Of a stretch of 64,000 nt of DNA, positions 34,319 through 46,119 are shown piece after piece. This stretch comes from Fusarium oxysporum f. sp. lycopersici 4287. Taxonomy: Eukaryota; Ascomycota; Sordariomycetes; Hypocreales; Nectriaceae. The notes beneath the pieces were generated by a model. The model had not been told where the DNA came from. It searched no databases and saw nothing but the letters and a program-made list of their open reading frames with translations. Position numbers and translations under genes: made by a program. The stretch's first letter is position 1. Every line of letters begins with the position of its first letter. The DNA is taken from positions 3,515,232 to 3,579,231 of the forward strand of contig NC_030991.1 of NCBI RefSeq assembly GCF_000149955.1. Reading direction: 5' to 3'.

Positions 34319-34720
34319 CTACCGGCCAGTGAGTTCCAAGGTCGCCCTGAAGACCATTCGCAGCCGAATTTTATTTTTGGGAGGGCTAGAGAGCAATTGC
34401 GTGTTGTTAAATAATTTCTTCAACAGTGTGGGCGAAGAAAGAGCTATCAACGGCTTCATGAGAGTACTTTTGCAGTTCTTGACCCTTCCACTCATGCTGG
34501 CACGCTCTTTTCCAAGCCCCTCAAGAGCAGAGGCATTATTCGTGCAGAAGATAAGTTTGCTAATGAGGATTGCTACTCTCCAGCTTGAAGTCAGAATCGG
34601 GTGTCTTGGGTTAGCATAAGCGATGTCATTGTCAATATGGCGTTCGGTGATGAAAGCGTTTCGGCGAGGCATTGCTGATGCTGCAGGAAAGAGTTGAGAA
34701 AAGGGCTGGTCAGCCTGATT
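34319..34720 (-). pseudogene. Third, internally deleted relic of the duplicated unknown family
   Basis: Near 34480-34530 the minus strand reads ASALEGLGKER and STLMKPL, matching VSALEGLEEEG and CALMKPL in the ORF at 8141-9010. Near 34585-34680 the DNA aligns with 8758-8850. The sequence between these blocks in the fuller copy is missing here, so the relic carries an internal deletion and frame breaks. Confidence 0.6.
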
Positions 34721-34873
34721 AGGCTGTAGCCAAAGACCGTCATCTTGGTGAGACTCGACATCCCTCACTCAGGGAGAGGATCAGAAGGGATAGTGAGACT
34801 GGATAACGTAAGGCGTGGTGATTGATGAAAGCTTGGTATCCCCTCGGGTGGATTGCAGGAAGAAGATCCTCAG

Positions 34874-35941
34874 CTAGCTCTCGACTCCATTCGGGCCAAA
34901 GACGATGAATGCTGTTCCACTTGATAGGTCGACTCGCATATTCTTTAAATCAATTGGAGGTTCGCTTGTGTTGGGTGAGCTGTTTCTGTCAGAAATAATG
35001 ATGGGCTCATCGTCAGATGATGATTCGTCGTCATCAGATGGTTCCAGCTCTCTTTGAATGCTATCGAGTTCAATCTCCGGATGACTGGCATTAGGTCTCC
35101 TCCCAGTTGGTACGGTCATGCTTTCAAGGCATGCTCTCTTATTCGAGTCGATGGTAAGTTTCACGGCGACCTGGTCAGGATGGTATTGTGGTTTTTCCGC
35201 TATAAGTGAAAAGGATAAGCCTGGTGGCTGGCAATGCCGCCGTGTTGGAGACCATCTTTTTCTAGTCGGATTCGCTATACCTTGTTTAGGAAGTATTGTA
35301 TCGTTTCCGAGTTTCTCTCTCGTTTGGGGGGCTGCTAGTCTTTGTAAAGGTTTGGGGGACAGACGCCTCTCCTGCATCTGGGCTCTCTTGCCATGGTTAC
35401 CACTGAAGGCTCGGCCTATGCCAGTCTGAGGGTTTGGTTTGACTATCAATGGCGCCAATGATGAATTCGATACCTTGGCAGCCTCCAAGCCCTCCAAATT
35501 TAAAGATCTTCGGAGACTTTCACCAGAAAGTGTTGTTGGTTTCAGGGCACGGATGGCTTCTTCTGCAGAGCCAGTCTCGACAGCAGAGTATTTCAAATCA
35601 GAAGTATGTGGGGATTCCCAGTCCATGTGCTGCTCAAGTTCAAGCGGGTCATTTAGAGAGGAAAAGACGACACCAGATATGTCAGCGCTTGTTGTAGTTC
35701 CCGCTGTAGTCCAGTTGAGGCTGTTTTGCATAGTTTGCATATCATCGAAACCCGCCAAGCCAGTTGAAGCTCTGGGGTCTTGAAGTAACAGTGCCTCGTG
35801 ATCCCGGTCAAAAGATGATGGGTAGTGGTGGCCAGATTGGAAAGGTATGGTGAAGAGGGTTTCCAAGTCAGAGTTGAAGCCCATGAAAGGGTCCCAAGGC
35901 GTCTTCAATGGGATCCATTCGGAGATCTGGCCATTTTGCAT
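34874..35941 (-). CDS. Hypothetical protein, 355 aa, acidic C-terminal part
   Basis: This single-exon frame starts at ATG 35941. The N-terminal third is Ser/Thr/Gly-rich with hydrophobic patches. The middle is basic and proline-rich (RKRWSPTRRHCQPP). A strongly acidic serine block (EPSDDDESSSDDEP) lies near residue 310. There is no signal peptide, membrane segment or known domain. The charge pattern is what one sees in nuclear regulators with an acidic activation-like stretch, but that is inference. It lies between two relics of the duplicated family and could be orphan. Confidence 0.5.
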   Translation of the reverse strand: MQNGQISEWIPLKTPWDPFMGFNSDLETLFTIPFQSGHHYPSSFDRDHEALLLQDPRASTGLAGFDDMQTMQNSLNWTTAGTTTSADISGVVFSSLNDPLELEQHMDWESPHTSDLKYSAVETGSAEEAIRALKPTTLSGESLRRSLNLEGLEAAKVSNSSLAPLIVKPNPQTGIGRAFSGNHGKRAQMQERRLSPKPLQRLAAPQTREKLGNDTILPKQGIANPTRKRWSPTRRHCQPPGLSFSLIAEKPQYHPDQVAVKLTIDSNKRACLESMTVPTGRRPNASHPEIELDSIQRELEPSDDDESSSDDEPIIISDRNSSPNTSEPPIDLKNMRVDLSSGTAFIVFGPNGVES

Positions 35942-37070
35942 GTTGTGTTTGCCTGGGATTCTCCGATCTCCCTCAATCCAAAGCTAGTGGTGACTTCGTG
36001 GTCCGCGTTGGCTCCATACATTCGAAGCTATCTTTCCCTCGCTCCTTCCAAGGTTCAGGTTTTCTTTTTGCCTCTTAAGACTATCCAGGGACGCTGTCGT
36101 TCGAACGTTGACGGGCTGCTGCGGGCAGAGATAGAGATAGACGAAAACCTGTGTTGATACCGTAGTTGGCTGTTTGCTCGTGAGCCTATCAAAATTGTGG
36201 GAAGGGATAGAAGGGCTCAAAGAGGCATTGAAATTTACGGTTGTCTTGCTTGTACGGACACTTCTTGGATCTTGAGTGCCCGCACCAGAATTTGTGCGCA
36301 CTTTCACAGTTCAACTGCCCTTTGTGTCGCTTAAGCCCAACGGATGGTAACAAACAGCCAATGGATCAACGCTGAGTGGTCTCGTATAGTGGGGGGTCAC
36401 CGTTCTAATTACAAAGTCCTGTGCAGCTACTTCCTTATAAGCACAGGAAACAGGCCGCATCAGTGCAGTAACTTAGCCTGAGGCAGGGAAGGCCGGATCT
36501 GATGGACCAACCAACCAGAATACAAGGGTATATCATGAAGCAAACGCTAGCCTGCAGGCACTCTATAGCAACCTGCATGTACTGTCGTCTACGCCAATGG
36601 GGATCGGCTACTCCCGACGCGGTCAAAAAGTGTACTTGACCAACATCTGCACCAGGGAGCAAGTCTCGATAACTATGCGTCACGAATTAGGGTATTCATC
36701 TATCAGGAGGAGGATGTACAGCCAAATACAGTGAACAATACAGCCTAGCCGATAGCTCTTATGTTAAAAGAAGTCTTTCAAGGCCGATGTCAAGAAATGT
36801 GGACTCAGACGCAAGGTAACCCCGGCGGAAAGTCCACCACTCAAAACAGATAAACGCGCGCGTACTGTTGCTGTTCCAAACCCCGCACTGACTTGATGGA
36901 CCAGTATCAGGTGGTGGGTGCGTCGTTCAACTGCCAACAGGAAACTGGCGCCTCGACTGTGTAGGGTTTATTAATAACCTGAACAACAGCACCATGTACA
37001 GATGAAAGTACTATATCGTTGACTGGATGATACTAAATTCGCTAACCTCGAACTTTGCCTAGCACTTTCT
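35942..37070. other. Intergenic, no gene seen
   Basis: No supported ORF was found. The stretch ends in the promoter of the small gene at 37125. Confidence 0.45.
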
Positions 37071-37079
37071 TATAAAAAG
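37071..37079 (+). promoter_or_regulatory. TATA box
   Basis: The bases tataaaaag lie 46 nt before the ATG at 37125, with a T-rich and C-rich tract between, as in many compact fungal promoters. Confidence 0.55.
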
Positions 37080-37124
37080 GATTTCTTTTTTAAATTATTT
37101 TCCCCTCATTGCTTTGCCGCCATC

Positions 37125-37403
37125 ATGCAACTCCGAAGCAGCTCTTGCTGCACCAATCAGTCTCGCCAAGGAAAGGACAAGCTGCCGCCGATATTGTCTG
37201 TCCCATCTAGGCGAGGCCAAAGGGAAGCTCTCAACACAAACGTACCCAGCGCAGCAAGAGAAAGATCTCTAAATAAAGAAAATAAACCACCATTTGTCTC
37301 GAGATTAAAGAAGAAGAGAAAGCAACGCAAACCACTACAGGAGTTCAAGGAGAGACTCTTGATCGATGATTTAACTGCAAAACATCACATGGAAATCAGA
37401 TGA
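37125..37403 (+). CDS. Small basic protein with KEN motif, 92 aa
   Basis: This ATG-led single frame follows a TATA box by about 46 nt, in a gccgccatcATG context. The product has CC near the start, a KEN motif followed by PP (SLNKENKPP, residues about 49-57), and a strong basic cluster RLKKKRKQRK that should direct it to the nucleus. KEN boxes are APC/C degradation signals, so a cell-cycle-controlled nuclear role is possible, but three letters can occur by chance. It has no known domain. It sits just left of duplicated segment copy B. Confidence 0.4.
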   Translation: MQLRSSSCCTNQSRQGKDKLPPILSVPSRRGQREALNTNVPSAARERSLNKENKPPFVSRLKKKRKQRKPLQEFKERLLIDDLTAKHHMEIR

Positions 37404-37724
37404 GGGGTATTCAGACTCGATCATGCTATTTCAGGCGCAGTAACAGTGTGCAACCACTGTCAATACGTCTCGGTGTCTTGGCCAGATGCTTGCTTCTCTC
37501 AACCTCTTCTCTTCATCCAAGCGGGCCTTTCTTTCCAATTCTTCGAGAGCATTTGAGCCAGACAAGCTTTCCCACAAGCTTCACGGTTAACTTCTGTTGC
37601 TTTACCTGGATGGACATGCTCTCATCACCATAGCTAGCATCGCCTTGCCACTCTTGGGAAATGGTCAGCCGATGTATTTATAGCAGATACGAATTAAAGA
37701 ATTATCCTACTCGGATATTGCGAT

Positions 37725-38087
37725 TCATTCTTCTGGGTCCCTCCGTCCCCGGTACATAAACCGCAGTTTGGTTACCTCATTCCGCATAGTCGCATTGGTA
37801 TAAATAATGTATGCCTCGACATGAACGAGTTTATACTTCGTGATGGCCTCGACCAGAGGATTGCTGGTATCCCGTTTGAAGTCAGACTCGGATGCATTGG
37901 GTAGCATGAGCGAGGTTAATGTCCATATGGCATTCGGTGATGAAAGGGTTTCACCGAGATATTGCTTGTGTTGCGATACGGATTTGAGAGGGTGCTTTCC
38001 CGTCATGATACGCTGCAGGGGTTTTAATAAGCCGTGGTTCAACCTTGGAAGCCAAGACAACTGCAACGGATGAAGCTCAAGGGGCAA
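37725..38087 (-). pseudogene. Second copy of the duplicated unknown family, truncated
   Basis: Residues such as SSPNAIWTLTSLMLP and ESDFKRD are shared with the ORF at 8141-9010. Here the frame shifts near 38040 and the 3' part is replaced after MRNEVTKLR. The copy is therefore decayed at both ends. It shows what that gene looked like in another duplicate without a hAT insertion. Confidence 0.65.
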
Positions 38088-40470
38088 ATGGAGCAGCGGA
38101 TACTGCTAACAGGGCTTTCTCAAGGATGCAGCCGTGTTGCATGGAAGTTGCAGCAGATAGGAAGTTGCTGCCTCACCGTGAAAGTGCAAAGTCGCGACAT
38201 GAGAGGGACATGGCCAACATATGTAGAACACTTAATATAGTGGAAGCGTCAGAACTCCCGCAATACTGGCAAACGGCTCAGCGGGAGTATGTTACGTTGC
38301 CGTCACTTTGTCGTGTTTGCTAGCGCCAACCAATATGCCAAGGATCACCTGGACAATCATGTTCAACAAAGCCTGCATACCCTTCCTCTTCATCTCGTTC
38401 CTCTTCTGTCCTTGCTCCTGCTTCCATTGGCTGTTCTTGTAGATAAATGGATCGGCTGCCTCTCTGTATTTGTTTTCCTTCATCGGATATCCAATGGGTT
38501 CTGGCTCACTACGAGACGATCTCATCAAACAAAAACCATACAGATTCGTGTGACTTGAACTTGATGGCGTGAATCGAGGCCAGGGTATTGCATGAGGTAG
38601 ATAGAGTGTGAACTACGGGATTACCCTGTAAGAAGCCATGGCAATTCGCCTTCCATGGCCGCATGTTGACGGTAAAGATGAGTCTTGCACCGGATCGATA
38701 TGTAGTCAAGCCACTCCACCCCACTGTCGTCGCTACCTGTAGACGACGCCATCTCTCGTTTCATACCAACCTCGGCATCGCTGGCTACGCGTGAGCGGGG
38801 AAAATAACAATGCATTGACTTGAGAGTTGGCAAATCTTGACAACCGGCATGAACGTCTACAAATGTCAGAATAAAAGCCAGCGCCAGTTCATCTAAGCGA
38901 GAGGTGAGAGACAGGGAGACACAAAAACAAAAAGGGGTATCAATCACTATTGGATCAATCAGTCATTGCCAAGGCTCAACCACGATTCTCGAGGGCCATT
39001 GCTCAGAGTAAACGTATTCATGCCGTATGGTGCTTTCTCCTAAAACGAGGAGGTTTTGCAATACGTCGATGTATTGTATCCAAGTAGCTGTCTGTTGCCC
39101 TCTTAGCCCTTTCATCTGATATGATCCGGATAAATTCTGAGAGGCTGCGTTAGAGCATTTTAGTAATGAATAGCAGGCTTTAGCTATACAATGAGGGAAT
39201 TGTTTCTCACCGATTCAAAATGTCATCCTCCAGTCTTCGTAGGCTTTGGCCTCGGTGGCGGCCTAGGTGAGCCCGTTGTGTCATACGCCCCGCGACCCAT
39301 GGATGAGCCTTTCCTTGATGATAGTTTTTGGAATGGGCTTGACAACTTACGGTAGGTAAGCATGGTCTGATGGCTTCGATGCGTCAGGGGCACCTTTATA
39401 TAAGTCCGACGTAGCTAGATTCGCCTGCAAGTAGTTTATCATGCGAAAAAGGAGACGGTGAAGAATAAGTTCCGCGTTGGAGCTTGGAAGACTGACCTCC
39501 TTAAAGCTAGATTAGGGTGGTTAAAGTTTGATTCTGACGTTGTCCCTGTGCTCTCGTCACAGTGAATTGAATGCTTTCATACTGTCGAACAGCGTGCGCG
39601 CTCCAAGTAGCGATTGAGTCTGTGTCAGAGAGCCCACCTTCTACATGAAAACGACGTAGCGCTGTACCTTTATACAACAAGCCTATACTCTGTTAATTCT
39701 ATGTTTAAGAAACTGTGCTGTTTTGCTTTAATCGTCAAAGCTTCCCTTGCTCCTCGGAAGTGATGTCTCTCGAAAATGGAGACTACTGAGGGATGATACT
39801 GAGACTACTGGTACTCAGTTAAGTAAAGCCTCCCAAGCAACGTGATTGGCATCATAAACGGCAGAAAGCGCAAACCGTTTGTCCACTAGAGTACTGCCAC
39901 TTTGAACCTTCACCTGATCCGTCAATTGACACTTTGCCATTTATCTGCTAGTGTTTTATCTGGCTACGAACCGTTGATGCAGCCTTAAGCGCGCATTAGA
40001 GACACTTCCTACCGGGAACATCTCCCTTGCCAGGTGCACGGTCATAGGCGGAAGAGCCACTTGGCAGTCCCAGATAGGAAGGTCGCTTCGTTACTTTATT
40101 ATCTAGCATTCCAAGGGACCTTTTTGTTTGCATGGATGGTCAAGAGAGGGTGGGGGTGTGCATAATCGACGTTTCGCCGAATTATTTCCTGCTCCAAAAT
40201 ACCCATTTTAAGGTATTTACACTAGCTATGAGGCGCTCCTGTCGCGTTGTTTCCTTTTGCTGTGGCGTTTGACTCATCCATGACTGGTGAACTCGACCAA
40301 CGCATGTGTCAAACGTCCGTTAGGTCGATTCCTTTCTTCTTCCTTTTTAGTTTAGTACTGATGTGTGTTCCTTTTCTCCGAGATGGTCTTACTTACGCCA
40401 TCTCTAGAGCCTTGGCAAAGCTATTAGCCTCTACTGGGCAGCTGTGCGGCTAGACTGATTGACACGCCCA
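37776..40470. repeat. Segmental duplication, copy B (partner 8655-11440)
   Basis: This is collinear in direct orientation with 8655-11440 over most of its length, with many substitutions and indels. Inside, a minus-strand stretch at 38292-38528 reads KGMQALLNMIVQVILGILVG, a likely membrane helix with a diverged counterpart in copy A. The part around 38690-39130 covers the region lost in the assembly gap of copy A. Confidence 0.8.
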
Positions 40471-41974
40471 GCCGGTTCAGGCAATATAAGACGTGTGATG
40501 GCCAGTAGTGGCTGTAGACGGTCAGTGCGCCAACACTGTGGTAGGGCTGATCATATGATATACAATCCTCGAACACCAGGAGAAGAGGTTCCGCCAAGCT
40601 GGCTTCCGCACAAGTTCAGGTCGACCGAGGACAGCGCAGGGCGCGTTCAGGCCGAACATGTACGATCAGTGGGCGAGCACAAATGTTGGCAAGACCATCT
40701 GGAATTACACCTCGTCATCACCAAAGCCAAATGAGTCACGGAATGATAAATGGCTGATGAACAGTCGAGCGCTCATACTCTATAAATCCACCGGCATCAG
40801 ACGCACCTTCAAGTGTGCATCGACCAAGCCAACTGTAGATGAGGATACAATATCAGTGCATTGGCACCGCTGATTTCCCAAACATTATCACTGGATTACT
40901 AAGAGCGGCCTAGGGTCTCATTTACTTGAACGGTGCCGCCGATTTCAAAGGTAGGTCGTGGACTCTGGTTGCGGCTGGTTTACGTGACCTCCACTGATCT
41001 AGGAAGTAATTACCGCTTCCTTCTTTGGCTGTGGCCTACTTTTATTGCCAAGTGTATGATACCAAGCCAGGACTCTATCGGCTAATAGAAGGAACACGTA
41101 CGGTATCATTTCCTTGTTTTCACACAAGTATCATTCGTTTTGGTTATGTCCTCACTTTGGTTTCGGAAGGGGACCGGCACATCGCCAGGACCGTGTACGT
41201 GAAATGAGAATCGGTTTATAAAGTCTCCAGGACAGAGACAATGATGGTGCTGCTAGGGTAGCACATAAGCCTAGATATACTACACGGGGTGGGCCCGATT
41301 GATATTCGACAATTATATTCGATGACAGACCTGGATTTCCAACTCTGTCCAAGCACTATAATCAGTGTTTGACTCATGTAACCCCCTTAAGTCTAGTTCC
41401 TCGATCTTTAGTCCCAATGCCTCTGAGACCGACGAAAACACAGAAGGAAGAATCGACTTTTATGTCGAAGCAGTTCACTGCGATCACACTACGGGTCATG
41501 CCTCTTAGGTGTAATGAGAGAGCAGGAAGTCAAGATCCGCTTCCATTCTTGAGCGAGTTAGTTATAATATCTCTATATAGCGCCGATTATAGAAACTGAT
41601 TTCTCAAAATAAGAAGTTGGAATACATAAAGTCTATTAAATGCGACCAAGAACACACCGATAGTTGGTCTTCAAAGAGGCAAGTGTACAGCCATTAATGT
41701 ATTGAAACGAATGTAATAATACGCCCTCAAGCATTTTGCCAAAGGTATTGCTTTCGAAGCAAGTCGCTGCGCCTACTATTTCAGAATGATTTATAAGGCA
41801 TGAACGAGGTCAGGAATGGAGACTGCAGAGGCAGCACGTAACAACTTCGTGTACAGTGTAAACATACATAGACATGCTAGAAACAAATTCACCCTGAAGT
41901 CACCGGCACATCCTCGCTCCATCAAAACGCCGACTGGAGGGAGAATGAGCGCGAAGATGATGTTGCAAATGCCA
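40471..41974. other. Intergenic, no gene seen
   Basis: Short ORFs only, none supported. Confidence 0.45.
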
Positions 41975-42448
41975 CTAATAGGGTTTAGCAGTTGTATCTA
42001 AGCTAGATATATACGAGACAGGGGGAAAGGGCAATAACTTACGTGAAGTCGCGACCGACGCCCTGTCCTGGAAATATGGAGCCAGTGTGACAAGGCTTTT
42101 TAAGGCCGAGTCAAAGCTAAGTAAAGCCTCCTCAACCGGCTCATTTTCTTGGAGCAGATTCAAGCAGTCTTCCAGTGATTGAAACAGCATAACAAGGTTT
42201 GCTTTGACTAAGAAAAGAAGGGTCTCTTGTTCGCTTAGCCTCGAATCCAGCGAGGCTTCCAAACGAGCCAAAGCATCGATTCCGTGGATCCAGAGATTGA
42301 AATCGGCCAGGCGATACACTAATCGCTCATCATCAGACGTTTGCTGATTGGACAGACCGGGGTCGGTAGAGCGAAAAGTCAAGCATAGCTGGAAGGCTTT
42401 AAGACACTCAATTGAAAGGTCCCGTGCACTCAAATTCAGGTGATCCAT
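41975..42448 (-). CDS. Short orphan protein resembling a fungal N-terminal helical domain
   Basis: Exons 42448-42043 and 41997-41975 (45-nt intron, gtaagt donor) give 142 aa in frame. The sequence ECLKAFQLCLTF, then RLADFNLWIHGIDALARLEA, then LDSRLSEQETLLFLVKANLV resembles the all-helical N-terminal region found before C2H2 fingers, ankyrin repeats or other domains in many ascomycete proteins, where the matching phrase is LWAGNIGA...LDYRLR. Here nothing follows: the protein stops after SHTTAKPY. It may be a truncated gene or a stand-alone version. The frame is open upstream but starts with GTG, so the ATG at 42448 is used. Confidence 0.55.
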   Translation of the reverse strand: MDHLNLSARDLSIECLKAFQLCLTFRSTDPGLSNQQTSDDERLVYRLADFNLWIHGIDALARLEASLDSRLSEQETLLFLVKANLVMLFQSLEDCLNLLQENEPVEEALLSFDSALKSLVTLAPYFQDRASVATSRKLLPFPPVSYISSLDTTAKPY

Positions 42449-44147
42449 AATTTCGAAGCCCGAAATGAACAGTTGCGCATTTTTTACGTAGGGCGGAAGA
42501 TCGGGTTGCTGAAATGAGGATGATGAGACGGCACGAACATGGCGAAGAGCTGAGTATTTATTGTCGACTACCCTCACGTGACCTCAGCAACAGGTGATCT
42601 TCAGCCGCACCAAAACAGGTCATCAACCCTCCACTCGACATAGCTCAGCCTCGCGAAGAGAGAAACATGAGGCCGGCGAAATGCCGCCTGAACGCTTCAT
42701 CGCGTGCGACGTGGTTACACGAGTGGCCGAAACTGTCTACGCTCTGGTGATGTAATGCGGCATTCGTCAGCGACAACGACTTGCGGGGGAAGTTGGAACA
42801 AGGCTGGGGCAAACAGCCCAAGAATCTTTCCCTGGTTATGAGCCTGATGATGCGGCTGCAAAGCTGCTGCATACCCTGTTTGAGGTTTGCATGGTGTGTT
42901 ACTTGTCCATGATGTGAGACATTGGCTGAGGTGCATAGTTTCCGACTTCGGCCGGGAGTCAGATAATACCAATTATATACACATTGTGACGCTAGCCAGA
43001 TTAGATTACAGGTCATGATTGAAGAAATCCATACCTTTGTCCATTGTCACCGACAAAACACTCCCAAACAAAGCCAAGGAGCAGTGCAGCGCGTTTTTGG
43101 CAAAATGAAGCCAGGATGAGCCTTGATCAAATCACTGCGGGTCCAAGCCTGCCGGAGCCGGATGGTTTTCTTCAGCATGCCAGCCAGAACCTGTTTGAGG
43201 CGCTCCACCAGCATGCAGTTTGCCATCACGCTGGAAAGTAGCCTCAAAAGTCTTGGTTGATTCTCTACCATCACCAACTCGCTCATCCCATCAGGCTTCA
43301 CCTTGACGCAACGCCGCATATACAAAGTAAACATGCGCAGTTTGAAGTTGTCATCTTTTCCGAGGACATGAGCCACTGGCAGCATTTATGACTGGGTATT
43401 CCTATGTGAGTCTAATGTTAAGTGCACTTGCTATCCCACTAACCAGAACGAGGCAAACAAAAGGCCATGTTGGTGCTGTCAAGTTCTCCAACATTTCCAA
43501 TGACGAAGAGGGAGACAACAGGATTTCAACTCTGAAACACATCAGTTCAGACTACTTCTGCCAAGTCTTGAACCATCGGCTTTTTGCCAAAGTCAATCTC
43601 AACGTCGCCAAAGGCGTTGGTCTTTAATGTCTTGGCAAGGACAATTACATAAAGTTACCCTATGGCCCTTGTGTCCCGAGTTGTCCAAATGTGGCGTGGT
43701 TTTCGCCCTCCAACTGCGGTCCTTGATCTCAATTGCTATAAAAAGACTTGAACGGGGAACTTATGGGAACATTGTGCATGGCTCTTTATTGATCATGTAA
43801 TGGGCCCATAAAGTATATGTAGTAGCATGAAAGGAACGTATCTAAAGTGAGCTGCCGACAAACAACATTTAGTCACCGAGAGTTCGCGTCTGACAGCTCA
43901 AAAGAGCCCTCCCGTAAGACGTGGAGTTTCCGCACGGAAGGGTTTTGTTAATTATGCTTTATTACTACAAAAGGTGAGCGGTCACTCCAACCAGGAATTG
44001 GAGCAATCGTTCGGTTCCTTGAAGTGTGGTGAGGAGCAGTTATAGTCAAGCACCTCATCATTATACGACGTCTCCATTCATAGAGAGAAATACAGTCCAC
44101 GCATCTACAGAAACCGCCAACTTCTGCCAACGCACTATGTTCGGCCT
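42449..44147. other. Unresolved stretch with two minus-strand ORFs
   Basis: ATG-led frames at 43047-43385 (112 aa, containing NFKLRMFTLYMRRCVKVK) and 42645-43016 (123 aa) lie in tandem on the minus strand and could be exons of one gene. I find no motif and no convincing splice join, so I do not call them. Confidence 0.3.
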
Positions 44148-46119
44148 TTATTGGACGGTAGCAACCTTGGAATTGAGCCTTTTCTGCTTGAGAGTCGCCT
44201 CAGCCCACGCAGCAGCGTCTCCAAGTGCCTTTTGTGGGTTCTTCTTGCGCTTCAGCAAGAAACCCTGGATTTCTGCCGGCGAGAACATGTCATCCGGAAT
44301 GAGCCGACCAAAGTCCTGCGAAATCTTCGTAAGCTCCTCATCCGGCAGAGTAGCCTCTTTATCCTGGTTATGCAAGAGACTGCCCTTCAACGCATTCGGT
44401 GCTGCTGACCCAGCTTTGGCGTTAGGAACTGGCTTAGTTGGCGAGACCTCGTACATTCGGTAAAAGAGCTGTCTTGCTTGCTCGCTTGTCGCGTTTTTGA
44501 AACCGACTTGTAGATCGACTCGTCCTGGTCGAACGAGAGCTTCGTCAAGTGACTCGGGCTTGTTGGTCGTCATGATGAGGATGCGACCCTCGTGTGAAGC
44601 AACACCATCGATGGCGTTGAGAAGCCCCGAAAGTGAAATGCTTTCAGCAAACAAGATATTTTTAGTACCCCTGTTGCCTTTCTTCATGTTTCTCCGTCGT
44701 CGCTTGTGTCTCCTGTGCCTCTTTGTCCCCTCTTCAGAGCTGTCCGTGTCGCTAGAAGGGCCCTTGGCCTTTTTTGGCTTCGATTTCTTTTCTTCCTTTT
44801 CCGTTTTCTCCGTATTTTTGACTTTGCCGTTCACGTCTTCAGAGGCCTCTTCGGTGTCTTCGTCATTTTCGTCATCGTTGGGGCGACACAAACCAGCCGT
44901 GTCAATATCTTCCAGAAGAACAACGCAGCGACGAGGAAGTTTTGTAAACATGACAGCCAAATCCCCTTCACTGATGGTAGGGTCTTGTAGGCTGATGACA
45001 TAGACATCGATACCAAAAACTCCGGCCAATGAAAAAGAGAAACTTGTCTTGCCAGTGCCAGGTGGACCGTGGAAAAGGTAACCTCGACGAAGAGGTATTC
45101 CATGAGAAGCGTACCAATTGTAGGCTACAGGGTGCAGATAATCGTTCATATCTCTCAAGATAGCGTGTTTAACTTTGTCTTCGAGAATGACGGTTTTCAA
45201 AGGTCTGATTGGTCGTACGGCGACCGGGTGCCACATATTATTAGCCTCAAGACGGCTTTCCGTTATCTTGGGGCGGTAGATCCTTGTTTTGCCACGAGTT
45301 TTGAGGAAATGTGCTCTTTTCGCATCTGCAAAAAGCTGTTTGATAGGATCTACCGCTATGTCAGGGGGGACTTGATCTAGCGTCGGAGAGGCATAGCTTA
45401 CCAACAGACCTGCCAAAACAGGATATTCTCAGTTCTTCAACGTTGCTGGATCCACCCCAACCATTTGTGCTCCTCAATGTATCTTTCGTGCGATGTACTT
45501 GAAAATAAGTCCCATTGTGCCAGAATCCTGTCGTACCCATAGCTGGGACATATCGAGGACTCTATGGCATGTTAGTGGTTTCAAACGAGATGCACATAAG
45601 AGAACTTACGTAACTGGCCGCATCGCCGGCGAAGTTAAGATACTTGGGTGAATCTTCACTTTCCTCAATACTCGTCGTGGCCATTATTTCAGCAGAGTTC
45701 TCCCCGTCCCAGGCACCATGAAAGGTGGTTTGCGCAGCAAGGCGACGATTAGTCGCAACGCCCTGCTGTTCCGAGAGAAACTGTATGAGTGTTGGATAGA
45801 TCAGATCATGCTCGCTAACGTATATCTCGCACAGAAAGTAAGTGCGCACAAAGTAGTCGATCGTGGCATAGACTTGAACGAAGAGCTTAGACAAGCCCCA
45901 GAGGCAGCCAAGGAGGGTTAAGAGCAGGGACGGATCAAGGCCAAGCTGGGCCCCAGTGACACGGTGGAGGAATAGAAATAGCTCAAGCAGAGGTGATGCT
46001 TGTCCAGCAGAGAGGAGCAACGTTTCAATCGGGCCCGAGGAGTTTGGTGGCTGGGCAGTGCTGTTGATTGCCTGTAAAAAAGGGGGCCATGCCATCTTGC
46101 TCATTTTTGCAATGTCCAT
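44148..46119 (-). CDS. BCS1-like AAA ATPase
   Basis: Three exons (46119-45610, 45561-45402, 45355-44148) join in frame into 625 aa. BCS1 proteins are AAA ATPases of the inner mitochondrial membrane; fungi carry many divergent paralogs. The N-terminal exon has a hydrophobic segment (LLLTLLGCLWGLSKLFVQVY) and a BCS1-type region ending in FWHNG and ISCFGRS. The AAA module has Walker A GPPGTGKT at about 320-327 and Walker B VVLLEDID at about 368-375, then LSGLLNAIDG and RPGRVDLQVGF. A highly charged Lys/Glu/Arg-rich insert of about 65 residues separates Walker B from the sensor region. Given the paralog-type insert, assembly of complex III is not assured as its job. Confidence 0.88.

Noticed and set aside
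34329..34619. 96-codon plus-strand ORF
   Set aside because: It is antisense to the relic of the duplicated family.
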